Positions 24,924 to 33,788 of a DNA stretch of 64,000 nucleotides are shown one piece after another (the first letter of the stretch is position 1; each line of letters opens with the position of its first letter). The position numbers and the translations under genes were made by a program. The notes below the pieces were generated by a model, which worked only from the letters and a program-made list of their open reading frames with translations, was not told the DNA's origin and ran no database searches. The stretch comes from Streptomyces sp. A2-16 (GTDB lineage: Bacteria; Actinomycetota; Actinomycetes; Streptomycetales; Streptomycetaceae): positions 8,742,001 to 8,806,000 of the forward strand of contig NZ_CP063808.1 in assembly GCF_018128905.1 (NCBI RefSeq), written 5' to 3'.

Positions 24924-24936
24924 GGACCCCCCACCG

Positions 24937-27186
24937 ATGAAGTTCACCGACGGCTACTGGCTGCTGCGCGAGGGCGTCACCGCGGACCATCCGGCCGTGG
25001 TCCACGAGGTCGTCGCCTCCGACGGCGGCCTCGAGATCCATGCGCCGTCCCAGCCCATCCGCCACCGCGGCGACCTGTTGAAGGGACCGGTCGTGACGAT
25101 CAGCGCCCACGCCCCGATGCCCGACGTCATCGGCGTCACCTTCACCCACTTCGAGGGCGAGCAGCCGGACCGCCCCGAATTCGAGCTCAGGAAGGAGGAG
25201 TTCGCTCCGCACACCGGGTCCGACGAGGACTCCGCGACCCTGACCTCCGGCACCCTGTCGGTCCGGTTCGCCCGCACCGGCCCCTGGCAGGTCGACTTCC
25301 TCGCCGACGGCCGGGTCCTCACCAGCAGCGGCACCAAGAACATGGGCATCCTGCGGGACGCGACCGGGGCGCACTACCTGCGCGAGCAGCTCAACCTGAC
25401 CGTCGGCACCTCGGTCTACGGCCTCGGCGAGCGCTTCGGGCCGCTGGTGAAGAACGGCCAGGTCGTCGACATCTGGAACGCCGACGGCGGCACGGCCACC
25501 GAACAGGCCTACAAGAACGTCCCGTTCTACCTCACGGACGCGGGCTACGGCGTCTTCGTCGACCACCCCGGCAAGGTCTCCTTCGAGGTCGGCTCGGAAG
25601 CGGTCTCCCGGGTCCAGTTCAGCGCCGAGACCCAGGAACTGACGTACTACGTCATCCACGGCCCGTCTCCCAAGGAGATCATCCGCAAGTACACGGCCCT
25701 CACCGGCCGTCCGGCGCTGCCGCCCGCCTGGTCCTTCGGTCTGTGGCTGTCGACGTCCTTCACGACGTCGTACGACGAGGAGACGGTGACGTCGTTCATC
25801 GACGGCATGAAGGACCGCGAACTGCCCCTGTCCGTCTTTCACTTCGACTGCTTCTGGATGCGCGAGTTCAACTGGTGCGACTTCCAGTGGGACCCGCGGG
25901 TCTTCCCCGACCCGGAGGGCATGCTCGCCCGGCTGCATGCGCGGGGCCTGAGGGTGTCCGCGTGGATCAACCCGTACATCGCCCAGAGATCCCCGCTGTT
26001 CGCGGAGGGCAAGGCGCTCGGCCACCTGCTGAAGCGCCCCGACGGCAGCGTGTGGCAGTGGGACCTGTGGCAGCCGGGCATGGCCCTGGTCGACTTCACC
26101 AGCCCGGCCGCCCGCGACTGGTACGCCTCCAAACTGGAGGCCCTGCTCGCGCAGGGCGTGGACTGCTTCAAGACCGACTTCGGCGAGCGGGTGCCGCTGG
26201 ACGTGGAGTGGTCGGACGGCTCCGACCCCGAGCGGATGCACAACTACTACACCTACCTCTACAACCGGACCGTCTTCGACGTGCTGCGCAAGCACCGCGG
26301 CGAACAGGAGGCGGTGGTCTTCGCCCGCTCGGCGACCGCGGGCAGCCAGCAGTTCCCGGTGCACTGGGGCGGCGACTGCGAGGCGACGTACGAGTCGATG
26401 GCCGAGTCGCTGCGCGGCGGGCTGTCCTTGGGGCTCTCCGGCTTCGGCTTCTGGAGCCACGACATCGGCGGCTTCGAGGGCACCCCGACGCCGGCGCTGT
26501 TCAAGCGTTGGCTGGCCTTCGGACTCCTCTCCTCCCACAGCCGGCTGCACGGCAGCTCCTCCTACCGGGTGCCGTGGCTGTTCGACGAGGAGTCCGTGGA
26601 CGTCCTGCGCCACTTCACCCGCCTCAAGCTGAAGCTCATGCCGTACCTCTACGAGGCCGCGCGCACCGCCCACGCCGAGGGCGTGCCGGTGATGCGGGCG
26701 ATGGTCCTGGAGTTCCCCGACGACCCCGGGTGCGCGCACCTGGAGCGGCAGTACATGCTCGGCCCGGACCTGCTGGTGGCGCCGGTGTTCGACGACGAGG
26801 GCGAGGTCTCCTACTACGTCCCCGAGGGCACCTGGACCCACTTCGTGACCGGGGAGACGGTCACCGGGCCGCGCTGGGTGCGCGAGAAGCACGACTTCAT
26901 GAGCGTGCCGCTGCTGGTCAGGCCGGGTGCGGTGATCCCGGTCGGCGCGGTGGACGACCGCCCCGACTACGACCACGCCGACGGGGTGACCCTGCGGGCC
27001 TTCGGTCTCGGGCGGGGCGAGCAGGTGACGGTACAGGTCGACGGGGTCGCCTTCACCGTCGTACGCGAAGGGGACACACTGCGGGCGTCCTGCGGTGACC
27101 CGTCGGCGCCCTGGGGCCTGGCGGCCGGGGACAGGGCGGCGCGGGCGCGGGCCGGGACCGGGTTCCTCTCCCTGGAGCTGGGCTGA
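24937..27186 (+). CDS. yicI: Alpha-xylosidase, GH31 (YicI-like)
   Basis: A 749-residue cytoplasmic glycoside hydrolase of family 31. An N-terminal beta-sandwich (about 1-240) precedes the TIM barrel. Catalytic nucleophile Asp414 sits in FKTDFGERVP and acid/base Asp480 in HWGGDCEATYES, almost the same positions as in E. coli YicI (772 residues), which supports alpha-xylosidase over alpha-glucosidase activity. No signal peptide, so it acts on sugars imported by the upstream ABC system, releasing xylose (or glucose) from the non-reducing end. Its stop overlaps the LacI start by one base. Substrate specificity remains an inference. Confidence 0.88.
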   Translation: MKFTDGYWLLREGVTADHPAVVHEVVASDGGLEIHAPSQPIRHRGDLLKGPVVTISAHAPMPDVIGVTFTHFEGEQPDRPEFELRKEEFAPHTGSDEDSATLTSGTLSVRFARTGPWQVDFLADGRVLTSSGTKNMGILRDATGAHYLREQLNLTVGTSVYGLGERFGPLVKNGQVVDIWNADGGTATEQAYKNVPFYLTDAGYGVFVDHPGKVSFEVGSEAVSRVQFSAETQELTYYVIHGPSPKEIIRKYTALTGRPALPPAWSFGLWLSTSFTTSYDEETVTSFIDGMKDRELPLSVFHFDCFWMREFNWCDFQWDPRVFPDPEGMLARLHARGLRVSAWINPYIAQRSPLFAEGKALGHLLKRPDGSVWQWDLWQPGMALVDFTSPAARDWYASKLEALLAQGVDCFKTDFGERVPLDVEWSDGSDPERMHNYYTYLYNRTVFDVLRKHRGEQEAVVFARSATAGSQQFPVHWGGDCEATYESMAESLRGGLSLGLSGFGFWSHDIGGFEGTPTPALFKRWLAFGLLSSHSRLHGSSSYRVPWLFDEESVDVLRHFTRLKLKLMPYLYEAARTAHAEGVPVMRAMVLEFPDDPGCAHLERQYMLGPDLLVAPVFDDEGEVSYYVPEGTWTHFVTGETVTGPRWVREKHDFMSVPLLVRPGAVIPVGAVDDRPDYDHADGVTLRAFGLGRGEQVTVQVDGVAFTVVREGDTLRASCGDPSAPWGLAAGDRAARARAGTGFLSLELG

Positions 27187-28190
27187 TGGTGAAGATCACG
27201 GATGTGGCGCGGCGGGCCGGGGTCTCCCCCAGCACCGTCTCCTACGCCCTCAGCGGCAAGCGCCCGATCTCCGAGGAGACCCGGCAGCGGGTCGAGGACG
27301 CCATCCGGGAGCTGGGCTACCGGCCGCACGCGGGCGCCCGCGCCCTGGCCGGCCGGCGGTCCAACGTGCTGGCGCTGGTCGTGCCCTTCCGGGACGGGAT
27401 CCATGTGCCGACCGTGATGCGGTTCGCGGTCTCGGTGGTGACGACGGCCCGGAGGTACGACCACGATGTGCTGCTGCTGACCCAGGAGGAGGGCGAGGAC
27501 GGGCTGACGCGGGTCGCGGACACGGCACTGGTCGACGCGCTGATCGTGATGGACGTCCAGCTGGACGATCCCCGGCTGCCGTTGCTGCGGTCCCTGGACC
27601 TGCCGTCGGTGCTGATCGGCTTCCCTGCCTCTTCCGCGGGCCTGACCTGCGTCGACCTCGACTTCAGGGCGGCGGGCGAGGCGTGCGTGGAGCATCTGGC
27701 GAGGCTGGGGCACCGGTCGGTGGCCCTGGTGGGCTCCCCGCCGGAGGTGTACGTGCGCCGGACGGCCTTCGCCCAGCGGGTCGTCGAGGGCTTCACGGCG
27801 GCCGCGGACCGCGGCGGGATGGCGTCGACCGTCCACCCCTGCAAGCCGGGCGCGGCCCGCGAGGTCGCCGAGCGGCTCCTGCGCGAACAGCCCGCGCTGA
27901 CGGGCGTGGTCGTCCACAACGAGGCCCTGCTGGAGCCCCTGCTCGACGCCTTCGCCGACCTCGGCCTACGGGTTCCGACCGACCTCTCCGTCACCGCGAT
28001 CTGCCCCGACGACCTCGCCGCATCGGCCCGCGTCCCGATCACGTCGGTGACGCTTCCGTCGACGGAGGTGGGTGAGCGGGCCGTGGAACTCCTGATGAAG
28101 AAGCTCGCCGGAACAGCCGTACCGGAGTCGACACTGCTGCCACCGAGAATGACGGAACGGGCAAGCACGGGGCGACGGACGGTGGCGTGA
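27186..28190 (+). CDS. LacI-family transcriptional regulator
   Basis: A 334-residue repressor. The N-terminal helix-turn-helix reads VKITDVARRAGVSPSTVSYALSG, with the hinge helix near YRPHAGARALAGRR. A periplasmic-binding-like sensor domain follows. ATG at 27186 overlaps the GH31 stop (TGATG), so regulator and enzyme are coupled. It most probably binds the two palindromes at 21771-21817 and is released by a sugar from the imported oligosaccharide, giving autoregulation of the whole operon. Confidence 0.9.
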   Translation: MVKITDVARRAGVSPSTVSYALSGKRPISEETRQRVEDAIRELGYRPHAGARALAGRRSNVLALVVPFRDGIHVPTVMRFAVSVVTTARRYDHDVLLLTQEEGEDGLTRVADTALVDALIVMDVQLDDPRLPLLRSLDLPSVLIGFPASSAGLTCVDLDFRAAGEACVEHLARLGHRSVALVGSPPEVYVRRTAFAQRVVEGFTAAADRGGMASTVHPCKPGAAREVAERLLREQPALTGVVVHNEALLEPLLDAFADLGLRVPTDLSVTAICPDDLAASARVPITSVTLPSTEVGERAVELLMKKLAGTAVPESTLLPPRMTERASTGRRTVA

Positions 28191-28237
28191 CGGGTCGGCG
28201 AGGGGCGGACTGCAAGCCGGTGAAGGCCGGACATGAC

Positions 28238-28271
28238 GAAGGCCCCGCTGCCGTGAAGCAGCGGGGCCTTC
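28238..28271. terminator. Hairpin between lacI-type gene and ssrA
   Basis: A perfect 14-bp stem (GAAGGCCCCGCTGC at 28238-28251 and its complement at 28258-28271) with a 6-base loop. It lies between the rightward operon (stop 28190) and the leftward tmRNA gene (3' end about 28303) and can terminate both. Confidence 0.8.
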
Positions 28272-28302
28272 GCCCACATGGGGTTGTCCCCGGAGGGACG
28301 AG

Positions 28303-28686
28303 TGGAGATGGCGGGAATCGAACCCGCGTCCAACGGTGCAGAATCAGGGCTTCTCCGTGTGCAGTTCGCTGCGATTTTCTCGGCCCCGGCGATCACGCGA
28401 ACAAGTCGCCGACGGGCCCAGTCACTGTTTGATTTCCCATTGAACCCCGTGACCGGGCTCAATGGTTTAGTCCCCTAGATTATGCCAGGGTCCGGGTCGG
28501 GAACACCCCCGGGCTGACACCCGTTAGGGCCTTCACTCACTGCTTATTAGGCAGCGAGGGCGAAGGCGCGGGAATCGCTCTTGGAATTGGCGATTATTGG
28601 TTGCGACATATGGTTAACGAGATCATTGCCGCTTCCTCGACACGCTTCCCCTGCTTCAACAGCCGCTGTCGAAACCGATCATCCCC
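28303..28686 (-). ncRNA. ssrA: tmRNA
   Basis: One-piece tmRNA of about 384 nt that, with SmpB, rescues stalled ribosomes and tags the unfinished protein. The 5' end GGGGATG at 28686 pairs with CATCTCC at the 3' end (28310-28304) to form the acceptor stem. The T-arm reads GGGTTCGATTCCCGCC. The 3' CCA is not encoded. The tag frame (28591 down to 28544) encodes ANSKSDSRAFALAA followed by two TAA stops. smpB lies 99 bases upstream on the same strand. Confidence 0.95.
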
Positions 28687-28785
28687 ATGTTGTGTTTTCA
28701 ATGCGCCCACCGACCACGGCCGGTGTTGACTCCATCGTACGTGACCAACGCACGCCGATGCCACCGTATTCCCGGCGGCCTCGCC

Positions 28786-29340
28786 CTACTGGCCCCGCTC
28801 CTTGCGCTTGGCCGCCGCGATCGCCCGGTCCGACTCCCGCCGGTCCTGCTTCTCGCGCAGCGTCTGCCGCTTGTCGTACTCCTTCTTGCCTCGGGCAAGG
28901 GCGATCTCGGCCTTGGCCCGGCCGTTGCTGAAGTACAGGGCGAGGGGCACGATCGTGTGACCCGTCTCCTGGGACTTCGACTCCAGCTTGTCGATCTCCT
29001 CGCGGTGCAGCAGCAGCTTGCGCTTGCGGCGCGCGGAGTGGTTGGTCCAGCTGCCCTGGTGGTACTCCGGGATGTGGGCGTTGTGCAGCCACGCCTCGCC
29101 CCCGTCGATCTGGACGAAGCCGTCGGTCAGGGAGGTCCGGCCCTCGCGCAACGACTTGACCTCGGTGCCCATCAGGACCAGCCCGGCCTCGTAGGTGTCG
29201 ATGATCGCGTAGTCGTGCCGGGCCTTCTTGTTCTGGGCGACGATCTTGCGCTTGCCGCCCTTCTCCCCGTCCCGCGCCTTGCCGCCCCCGCCACCCTGCT
29301 TCGGCTGGGACTCCTTCGGTACGTACATTCCCTTGCTCAT
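28786..29340 (-). CDS. smpB: SsrA-binding protein SmpB
   Basis: A 184-residue RNA-binding partner of tmRNA in trans-translation. Conserved segments are KKARHDYAIIDTYEAGLVLMGTEVKSLR, AWLHNAHIPEY, NHSARRKRKLLLHREEI and the basic C-terminal tail KGKKEYDKRQTLREKQDRR, which enters the mRNA channel. The first 35 residues are Gly/Lys-rich and variable. GGGGGG lies 4 bases before ATG 29340; the ATG at 29328 (MYVPKES) is the alternative start used in related proteins. Lies directly upstream of ssrA on the same strand. Confidence 0.95.
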   Translation of the reverse strand: MSKGMYVPKESQPKQGGGGGKARDGEKGGKRKIVAQNKKARHDYAIIDTYEAGLVLMGTEVKSLREGRTSLTDGFVQIDGGEAWLHNAHIPEYHQGSWTNHSARRKRKLLLHREEIDKLESKSQETGHTIVPLALYFSNGRAKAEIALARGKKEYDKRQTLREKQDRRESDRAIAAAKRKERGQ

Positions 29341-29425
29341 AGTCCCCCCATTTTCGCACTACGAAGGGGGGCCGGGGCCAGCCCTTAATCGAGCGGCGAA
29401 CGGACCGCGCCCGAGAACGCCTCTC

Positions 29426-30598
29426 TCAGGCGCCCAATCCCGCGATCACCGTCTCCGCCTGCTGCAGGGCCTGGTCGTCCGCCTCCAGATCCGGCGTGAT
29501 CCCCCGCCCGTCCACACCTCGCCCGGACGGGGTGCGGTAGTGCCCGACGGTCAGCTCGGCGACGGAGCCGCCCGGCAGCGGGCTGGGCATCTGCACCGAA
29601 CCCTTGCCGAAGGTCCGGGACCCCACGACCACCGCCCGCCCCCGGTCCTGAAGGGCCCCAGTGAGCAGTTCGGCCGCGCTCATCGTCCCGCCGTCGACCA
29701 GCGCGACCAACGCCCTGGTGGTGTCCCCGCCGGGCTCGGCGTGCAGCGCCTGCTGCTCCCCGTCGACGTCGTAGGTCGCGACCAGGCCACCGTCCAGGAA
29801 GGCGGACGCCGTGGTGACGGCCTCGGTGACCAGCCCGCCGGAGTTGCCGCGCAGGTCGAGGATGATCCCGCCGCCGGCCGGAGCCTGCCGTACGGCGTCC
29901 CGGACCTCGTCCCCGACGCCCTTGGTGAACGAGTCGATCCTGATGACGGTGATCCCGCCGGCGAGTTCCCGGACGGCGACCGAGTCCGTGGACAGACGGG
30001 CCCGCCGCACGGTCCGCGTCCACGCGTGCGTGCCGCGCTCCAGGCCCAGCCGGACCGCCGTACCGGCGGCCGCGTCGGTGGCGTCGCCGCGCAGTAAGGA
30101 GACCACCTCGGTGACCGGATGCCCGTCGACCCGCTCCCCGTCGACGCTGCGCAGCCGGTCGCCCTTGCGGATCCCGGCGGCGGCCGCGGGCGAGTCCGAA
30201 CTCACCCTGGTCACCTCGATACGGCCGTCCCGCTCGCGTCGCGCCCACAGGCCGACGCCGGTGTACTGGCCGTCGAGAGCCTCCTCGAACTCCTCGTACT
30301 CGCCGCGGGAGTAGACGGCACCCCAGCGGTCCCCGCTGCGGCTGACGGCGCGCTCGGCGGCCTCCTTGGGGGGCGTGCCCTCGGCCATGGCCTCCTCGGC
30401 CGCCCTGGCCACGTCCTCGTGGTGACCCACGGGTGCGGCCGAACGAGCCGGGTCCGACGAGGACTTGCGGTCGCCGCCGTCCGCCTCGGGAAAGGAGCCG
30501 GTCGCCGCGCCGGCCACCAGCACGCTCGCGAACACCAATGTCAGGGCCGCCCCGCGGCGGATGCGGCGGGGCTGACAGAACAGATCTCGGCCCGACAT
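29426..30598 (-). CDS. S41-family C-terminal processing protease
   Basis: A 390-residue exported serine protease of the CtpA/S41 type. A signal/anchor lies at about 15-38 (AALTLVFASVLVAGAATGSF). A PDZ domain follows (about 130-215: TGVGLWARRERDGRIEVTRV). The peptidase core has DLRGNSGGL, the Ser nucleophile in GGTMSAAELLTGAL and the catalytic Lys in SRTFGKGSVQ. ATG 30598 was chosen because the longer frame runs through the ftsX terminator. Located between smpB and ftsX, so cell-envelope quality control is plausible. Its substrates are unknown. Confidence 0.9.
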   Translation of the reverse strand: MSGRDLFCQPRRIRRGAALTLVFASVLVAGAATGSFPEADGGDRKSSSDPARSAAPVGHHEDVARAAEEAMAEGTPPKEAAERAVSRSGDRWGAVYSRGEYEEFEEALDGQYTGVGLWARRERDGRIEVTRVSSDSPAAAAGIRKGDRLRSVDGERVDGHPVTEVVSLLRGDATDAAAGTAVRLGLERGTHAWTRTVRRARLSTDSVAVRELAGGITVIRIDSFTKGVGDEVRDAVRQAPAGGGIILDLRGNSGGLVTEAVTTASAFLDGGLVATYDVDGEQQALHAEPGGDTTRALVALVDGGTMSAAELLTGALQDRGRAVVVGSRTFGKGSVQMPSPLPGGSVAELTVGHYRTPSGRGVDGRGITPDLEADDQALQQAETVIAGLGA

Positions 30599-30620
30599 GC
30601 CGGTGAGTCTAGGACAACGC

Positions 30621-30658
30621 AAGAGGGCCGCACGGCCGGTTGACCGTACGGCCCTCTT
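30621..30658 (-). terminator. Hairpin downstream of ftsX
   Basis: A 15-bp stem with one mismatch (outer arms AAGAGGGCCG and CGGCCCTCTT) follows the ftsX stop at 30667. It ends about 22 bases before the S41 protease start, so the protease needs its own promoter within or beyond the hairpin, or depends on read-through. Confidence 0.7.
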
Positions 30659-30666
30659 GGCATGCG

Positions 30667-31584
30667 TCACACCTTCAGGTACTTGCGCAGCGCGAAGAAC
30701 GCGGCCAACGCGGGCATCAGCACGCTCGCCGCGAGAATGAGCGGCAGCTTGGTCAGGACGGCGTCCCAGCCCACGAAGTTGATCAGGTTGAGCTTGGAGG
30801 CCAGGGCCATGCCGTGATCGACGGTGAAGTACCGGCCGACGACCAGGAAGACACAGGCGAGCCCGCCCCCAATCGCGCCGGCGACGGCGGCCTCCATGAT
30901 GAACGGCGCCTGGATGTAGAAGCCGGAGGCGCCCACGAGCCGCATGATCCCGGTCTCCCGCCGACGGCTGAACGCCGAGACACGCACCGTGTTGACGATC
31001 AGCAGCAGGGCGACGATCAGCATGAGCGCCATGACGCCGAGCGCGGCCCGGTTCATCAGGTTCAGCATGGTGAAGAGGTTGTCCAGGATGCCCTTCTGGT
31101 CCTGCACGGACTGCACGCCGTCACGCCCGTTGAAGGCGGTCGCGATGACCTGGTACTTCTCCGGGTCCTTCAGCTTGATCCGGTACGACTCCTGCATCTG
31201 GTCCGGGGTGAGGGACGCGGCCAGCGGGGAGTCGCCGAACTGCTCCTTGTAGTGCTTGTACGCCTCGTCCTGCGACTCGTGGATGACCGTCTCGACGACC
31301 GACATCTTCTTCAGGTCGGAGAGGATGTCCTTCTTCTGGTCCTCGGTCACCGCGCCCTTGGCGCAGTTGGGGTCCGACTCGGCGTCGCTCTTGTTGCAGA
31401 GGAAGATCGAGACGTTGACCTTGTCGTACCAGTAGCCCTTCATGGCGCCGACCTGGTCGCTCATCAGGAGCGACCCGCCGAACAGGGCGAGCGACAAGGC
31501 GACGGAGACGATGACCGCGAACGTCATCGTCAGGTTGCGACGGAGACCGACACCGATCTCGGAGAGTACGAACTGGGCGCGCAT
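30667..31584 (-). CDS. ftsX: Cell-division ABC permease FtsX
   Basis: A 305-residue membrane protein, partner of FtsE, that couples the divisome to peptidoglycan hydrolase activation. Four spans: one near 21-43, then a large extracellular domain (about 50-170, with two Cys in FLCNKSDAESDPNCAKGAV that could pair), then three spans from about 180 onward. The cytoplasmic loop SAFSRRRETGIMRLVGAS is diagnostic. It follows ftsE by 42 bases on the same strand. Confidence 0.95.
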   Translation of the reverse strand: MRAQFVLSEIGVGLRRNLTMTFAVIVSVALSLALFGGSLLMSDQVGAMKGYWYDKVNVSIFLCNKSDAESDPNCAKGAVTEDQKKDILSDLKKMSVVETVIHESQDEAYKHYKEQFGDSPLAASLTPDQMQESYRIKLKDPEKYQVIATAFNGRDGVQSVQDQKGILDNLFTMLNLMNRAALGVMALMLIVALLLIVNTVRVSAFSRRRETGIMRLVGASGFYIQAPFIMEAAVAGAIGGGLACVFLVVGRYFTVDHGMALASKLNLINFVGWDAVLTKLPLILAASVLMPALAAFFALRKYLKV

Positions 31585-31626
31585 GGCGTCTTCTTCAGGC
31601 CTTTCCGGGGACTCTACGAACGGCGG

Positions 31627-32316
31627 TCAGTGCTGGTAGCCGTAGACGCCGCGTGCCTGGTCGCGGACGAGGCGGCCCTTCTCCAGCTCGATGACGCGCT
31701 TGCGCATCTGGTCCACGATGTTCTGGTCGTGCGTCGCCATCAGCACGGTCGTGCCCGTCCGGTTGATCCGGTCGAGCAGCTTCATGATGCCGACGGAGGT
31801 CTGCGGGTCGAGGTTGCCGGTGGGCTCGTCGGCGATCAGCAGCTTGGGCCGGTTCACGAAGGCCCGCGCGATGGCCACGCGCTGCTGCTCACCACCGGAC
31901 AGCTCGCCGGGCATCCGGTCCTCCTTGCCGCCGAGCCCGACGAGGTCGAGCACCTGCGGCACGGACTTGCGGATCTCGCCGCGCGACTTGCCGATGACCT
32001 CCTGCGCGAAGGCGACGTTCTCGGCGACGGTCTTGTTCGGCAGGAGCCGGAAGTCCTGGAACACCGTGCCCAGCTGGCGGCGCATCTGCGGCACCTTCCA
32101 GTTGGACAGGCGCGCGAGGTCCTTGCCCAGGACGTGCACCTGCCCCTGGCTGGTCCGCTCCTCGCGGAGCACCAGCCGCAGGAAGGTGGACTTTCCGGAG
32201 CCCGAGGATCCCACCAGGAACACGAACTCGCCCTTCTCCACTTCCAGGGAGACATCCCTGAGTGCGGGGCGGGTCTGCTTGGGGTAGACCTTGGATACGT
32301 TGTCGAATCGGATCAC
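31627..32316 (-). CDS. ftsE: Cell-division ABC ATPase FtsE
   Basis: A 229-residue cytoplasmic ATPase that energises FtsX. Walker A is GSSGSGKST (36-44), the signature motif LSGGEQQRVAIARA, Walker B LLIADEPTGNLD, and the switch His is in MATHDQ. GTG at 32316 gives the normal FtsE length (IRFDNVSKVYP); the longer frame adds unrelated sequence. The ribosome site is weak. The first gene of the ftsEX unit, divergent from the small zinc-ribbon protein at 32554. Confidence 0.95.
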   Translation of the reverse strand: MIRFDNVSKVYPKQTRPALRDVSLEVEKGEFVFLVGSSGSGKSTFLRLVLREERTSQGQVHVLGKDLARLSNWKVPQMRRQLGTVFQDFRLLPNKTVAENVAFAQEVIGKSRGEIRKSVPQVLDLVGLGGKEDRMPGELSGGEQQRVAIARAFVNRPKLLIADEPTGNLDPQTSVGIMKLLDRINRTGTTVLMATHDQNIVDQMRKRVIELEKGRLVRDQARGVYGYQH

Positions 32317-32553
32317 GGATGCACCACGGTAGGCCGGGGGTAGATGAGCGTGACCATACGCGAACCGGGTGCGGGAGCGCAGGCGCCGGTTCGGGTTGCG
32401 TATCGGATGGGCGGTTTTGTGCCGACCTGGAATCCCATGCTTCGGCAGCGCACAGGCGGCTCCCGGAGGAACCTGGCACAGTAGGGAGGGGAACGTTCTG
32501 CGACCCGGAGGCGTTCTCCCCAGTGGACAGCATTCGCAGGAAGGGTGACGCGC

Positions 32554-32745
32554 ATGACGTACGACCGCCTGGTGTGCGCAAACTGCGCGGCGCCCGTGAG
32601 CGAGGGCCGGTGCCCCGTGTGCCGCGCGAACCGCGAGCGGCTGCAGCAGGAGAGCCCCTTCGCCGGCCTGAACCCGATGGCCCTGATCGCCCTGCTCGCG
32701 GTACTGATCGCGGCGTTGGCGCTGCTGGCGCACCAGACCGCGTAG
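32554..32745 (+). CDS. Small zinc-ribbon membrane protein
   Basis: A 63-residue protein with two CxxC pairs (CANC at about 8-11, CPVC at about 20-23) that look like a zinc ribbon, followed by one C-terminal membrane span (MALIALLAVLIAALALLAH). The ATG at 32554 has AGGAAGG about 10 bases upstream; a GTG at 32545 is the alternative. It is divergent from ftsE and followed at once by a strong hairpin, so it is a monocistronic unit. I recall similar small proteins beside ftsE in Streptomyces but know no function. Confidence 0.75.
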   Translation: MTYDRLVCANCAAPVSEGRCPVCRANRERLQQESPFAGLNPMALIALLAVLIAALALLAHQTA

Positions 32746-32765
32746 CCGACGGCCGAGGACATACG

Positions 32766-32799
32766 GAAGGGCCCGGAGCGGACACGCTCCGGGCCCTTC
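32766..32799. terminator. Strong hairpin between convergent genes
   Basis: A perfect 15-bp stem (GAAGGGCCCGGAGCG at 32766-32780 and complement at 32785-32799) with a GACA loop, between the small zinc-ribbon gene (stop 32745) and the convergent LAETG protein gene (stop 32851). Confidence 0.85.
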
Positions 32800-32850
32800 G
32801 TCGTACAGCACGCGCACGCTAGGATGTCGTGCGACTACCGGGTGTCACCG

Positions 32851-33495
32851 TCAGGCGGCAGCGCCACCGCGGCCGCCCGCCAGGCGCGGCAGGAGGCGGA
32901 AGCCGACACCGCCGGCGATCATCGTGGCGGCACCGATCACCAGGAAGGCGGTCTGGCCGGCACCGGTCTCGGCCAGCTGCTGGCCGTTGCCCTGGGCCGA
33001 GGTGTTGGACGTGGTGTCCGTGCCGGTCTCGGTCAGGGCCGAGGAGCCCTCCTCCTGGGTGGAGGTGTTGGAACCGCCGTCGGGGCTGGTGTTGCTGTTG
33101 CCGCCCCCGGCGTTGCCGTTGCCGTTGCCGTTCCCGTTGCCGTTGCCGTTGCCGTTCCCGTTGCCCGGGTCGGTCGGGTCCTCGGTGGGCTCGGTGGGCT
33201 CCTCGGTCGGGTCGGTCGGCTCCTCGGTGACCGGCGGCGTGGTGACCGGGTCCGTCGGCACCTCGGTGCCGGGGTCCGTGGGGAGTTCGGTGCCCGGGTC
33301 CGTCGGGATCTCGGTGCCGGGGTCGGTCGGGTCGTCGCCGAGGCCGGTGTCGACGTTCACGCCGACCCCGCTCTCGTCCACGCTCACACCGATCTCCAGC
33401 GCGGAAGCGGCGCCGGCGGCGGTCAGCGATGCACCGGCCGCGATCACGGCACCGGCGGCTATGCGCGCGATCCGGATCCGCGTCTTCTTCGTCAT
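32851..33495 (-). CDS. LAETG sortase-anchored repetitive surface protein
   Basis: A 214-residue secreted wall protein. The Sec signal spans residues 1-33 (ending AASA). The mature part carries near-repeats of PTDPGTE (about 55-90), acidic EPTDPTE repeats, then nine Gly-Asn dipeptides. The end is a sortase signal: LAETG, hydrophobic QTAFLVIGAATMIAGGVGF, then a basic tail. LAxTG motifs are cleaved by class E sortases in Streptomyces, so covalent linkage to peptidoglycan is expected. No binding domain is recognisable; a spacer or matrix role is an inference. It is a single gene between hairpins, with a GGGGGT ribosome site. Confidence 0.85.
   Translation of the reverse strand: MTKKTRIRIARIAAGAVIAAGASLTAAGAASALEIGVSVDESGVGVNVDTGLGDDPTDPGTEIPTDPGTELPTDPGTEVPTDPVTTPPVTEEPTDPTEEPTEPTEDPTDPGNGNGNGNGNGNGNGNGNAGGGNSNTSPDGGSNTSTQEEGSSALTETGTDTTSNTSAQGNGQQLAETGAGQTAFLVIGAATMIAGGVGFRLLPRLAGGRGGAAA
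33112..33165. repeat. Nine tandem hexamers encoding Gly-Asn
   Basis: Nine 6-bp units (GTTGCC, twice GTTCCC, on the plus strand) inside the LAETG protein gene encode (GN)9 on the minus strand. The array keeps frame, so slippage would only lengthen or shorten the tract. Confidence 0.9.
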
Positions 33496-33735
33496 GTGGT
33501 TGCTACCCCCAGTAGCTCATCGTCAATGAGGCGGCGCTCGGGGCCGTGATCGACGGGAGAAGGTAGCTGTGTGCTCAAGTCCCCCGGTTCACATGCGCCC
33601 CAGAGATACGCATGCCGCGCTTTACCTTTCCCATTTTTCAAAGCAACGTCAAGGCCGTTGCGGGCACGATGTCCTGGTAAGCGCTCTTTGCCGGGGAAAG
33701 CGGTCTGTGAGTGTGATGTAAAACCCAGACATAAG

Positions 33736-33764
33736 GCAACTGCCGCCCGATGGGCGGCAGTTGC
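33736..33764 (-). terminator. prfB terminator
   Basis: A perfect 13-bp stem (GCAACTGCCGCCC and complement) with a 3-base GAT loop lies 25 bases beyond the prfB stop at 33789. The A+T-richer stretch between here and the LAETG gene (33496-33735) holds no gene I can support and should contain that gene's promoter. Confidence 0.85.
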
Positions 33765-33788
33765 ACAAGGATGGTCAAGTCGACAAAG

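Noticed and set aside
30599..30670. Longer start for the S41 protease
   Set aside because: The extra codons run through the ftsX hairpin and the first ATG after it begins a normal signal peptide.
32317..32817. N-terminal extension of FtsE
   Set aside because: FtsE homology begins exactly at the GTG at 32316; the extension overlaps the divergent zinc-ribbon gene and a terminator.
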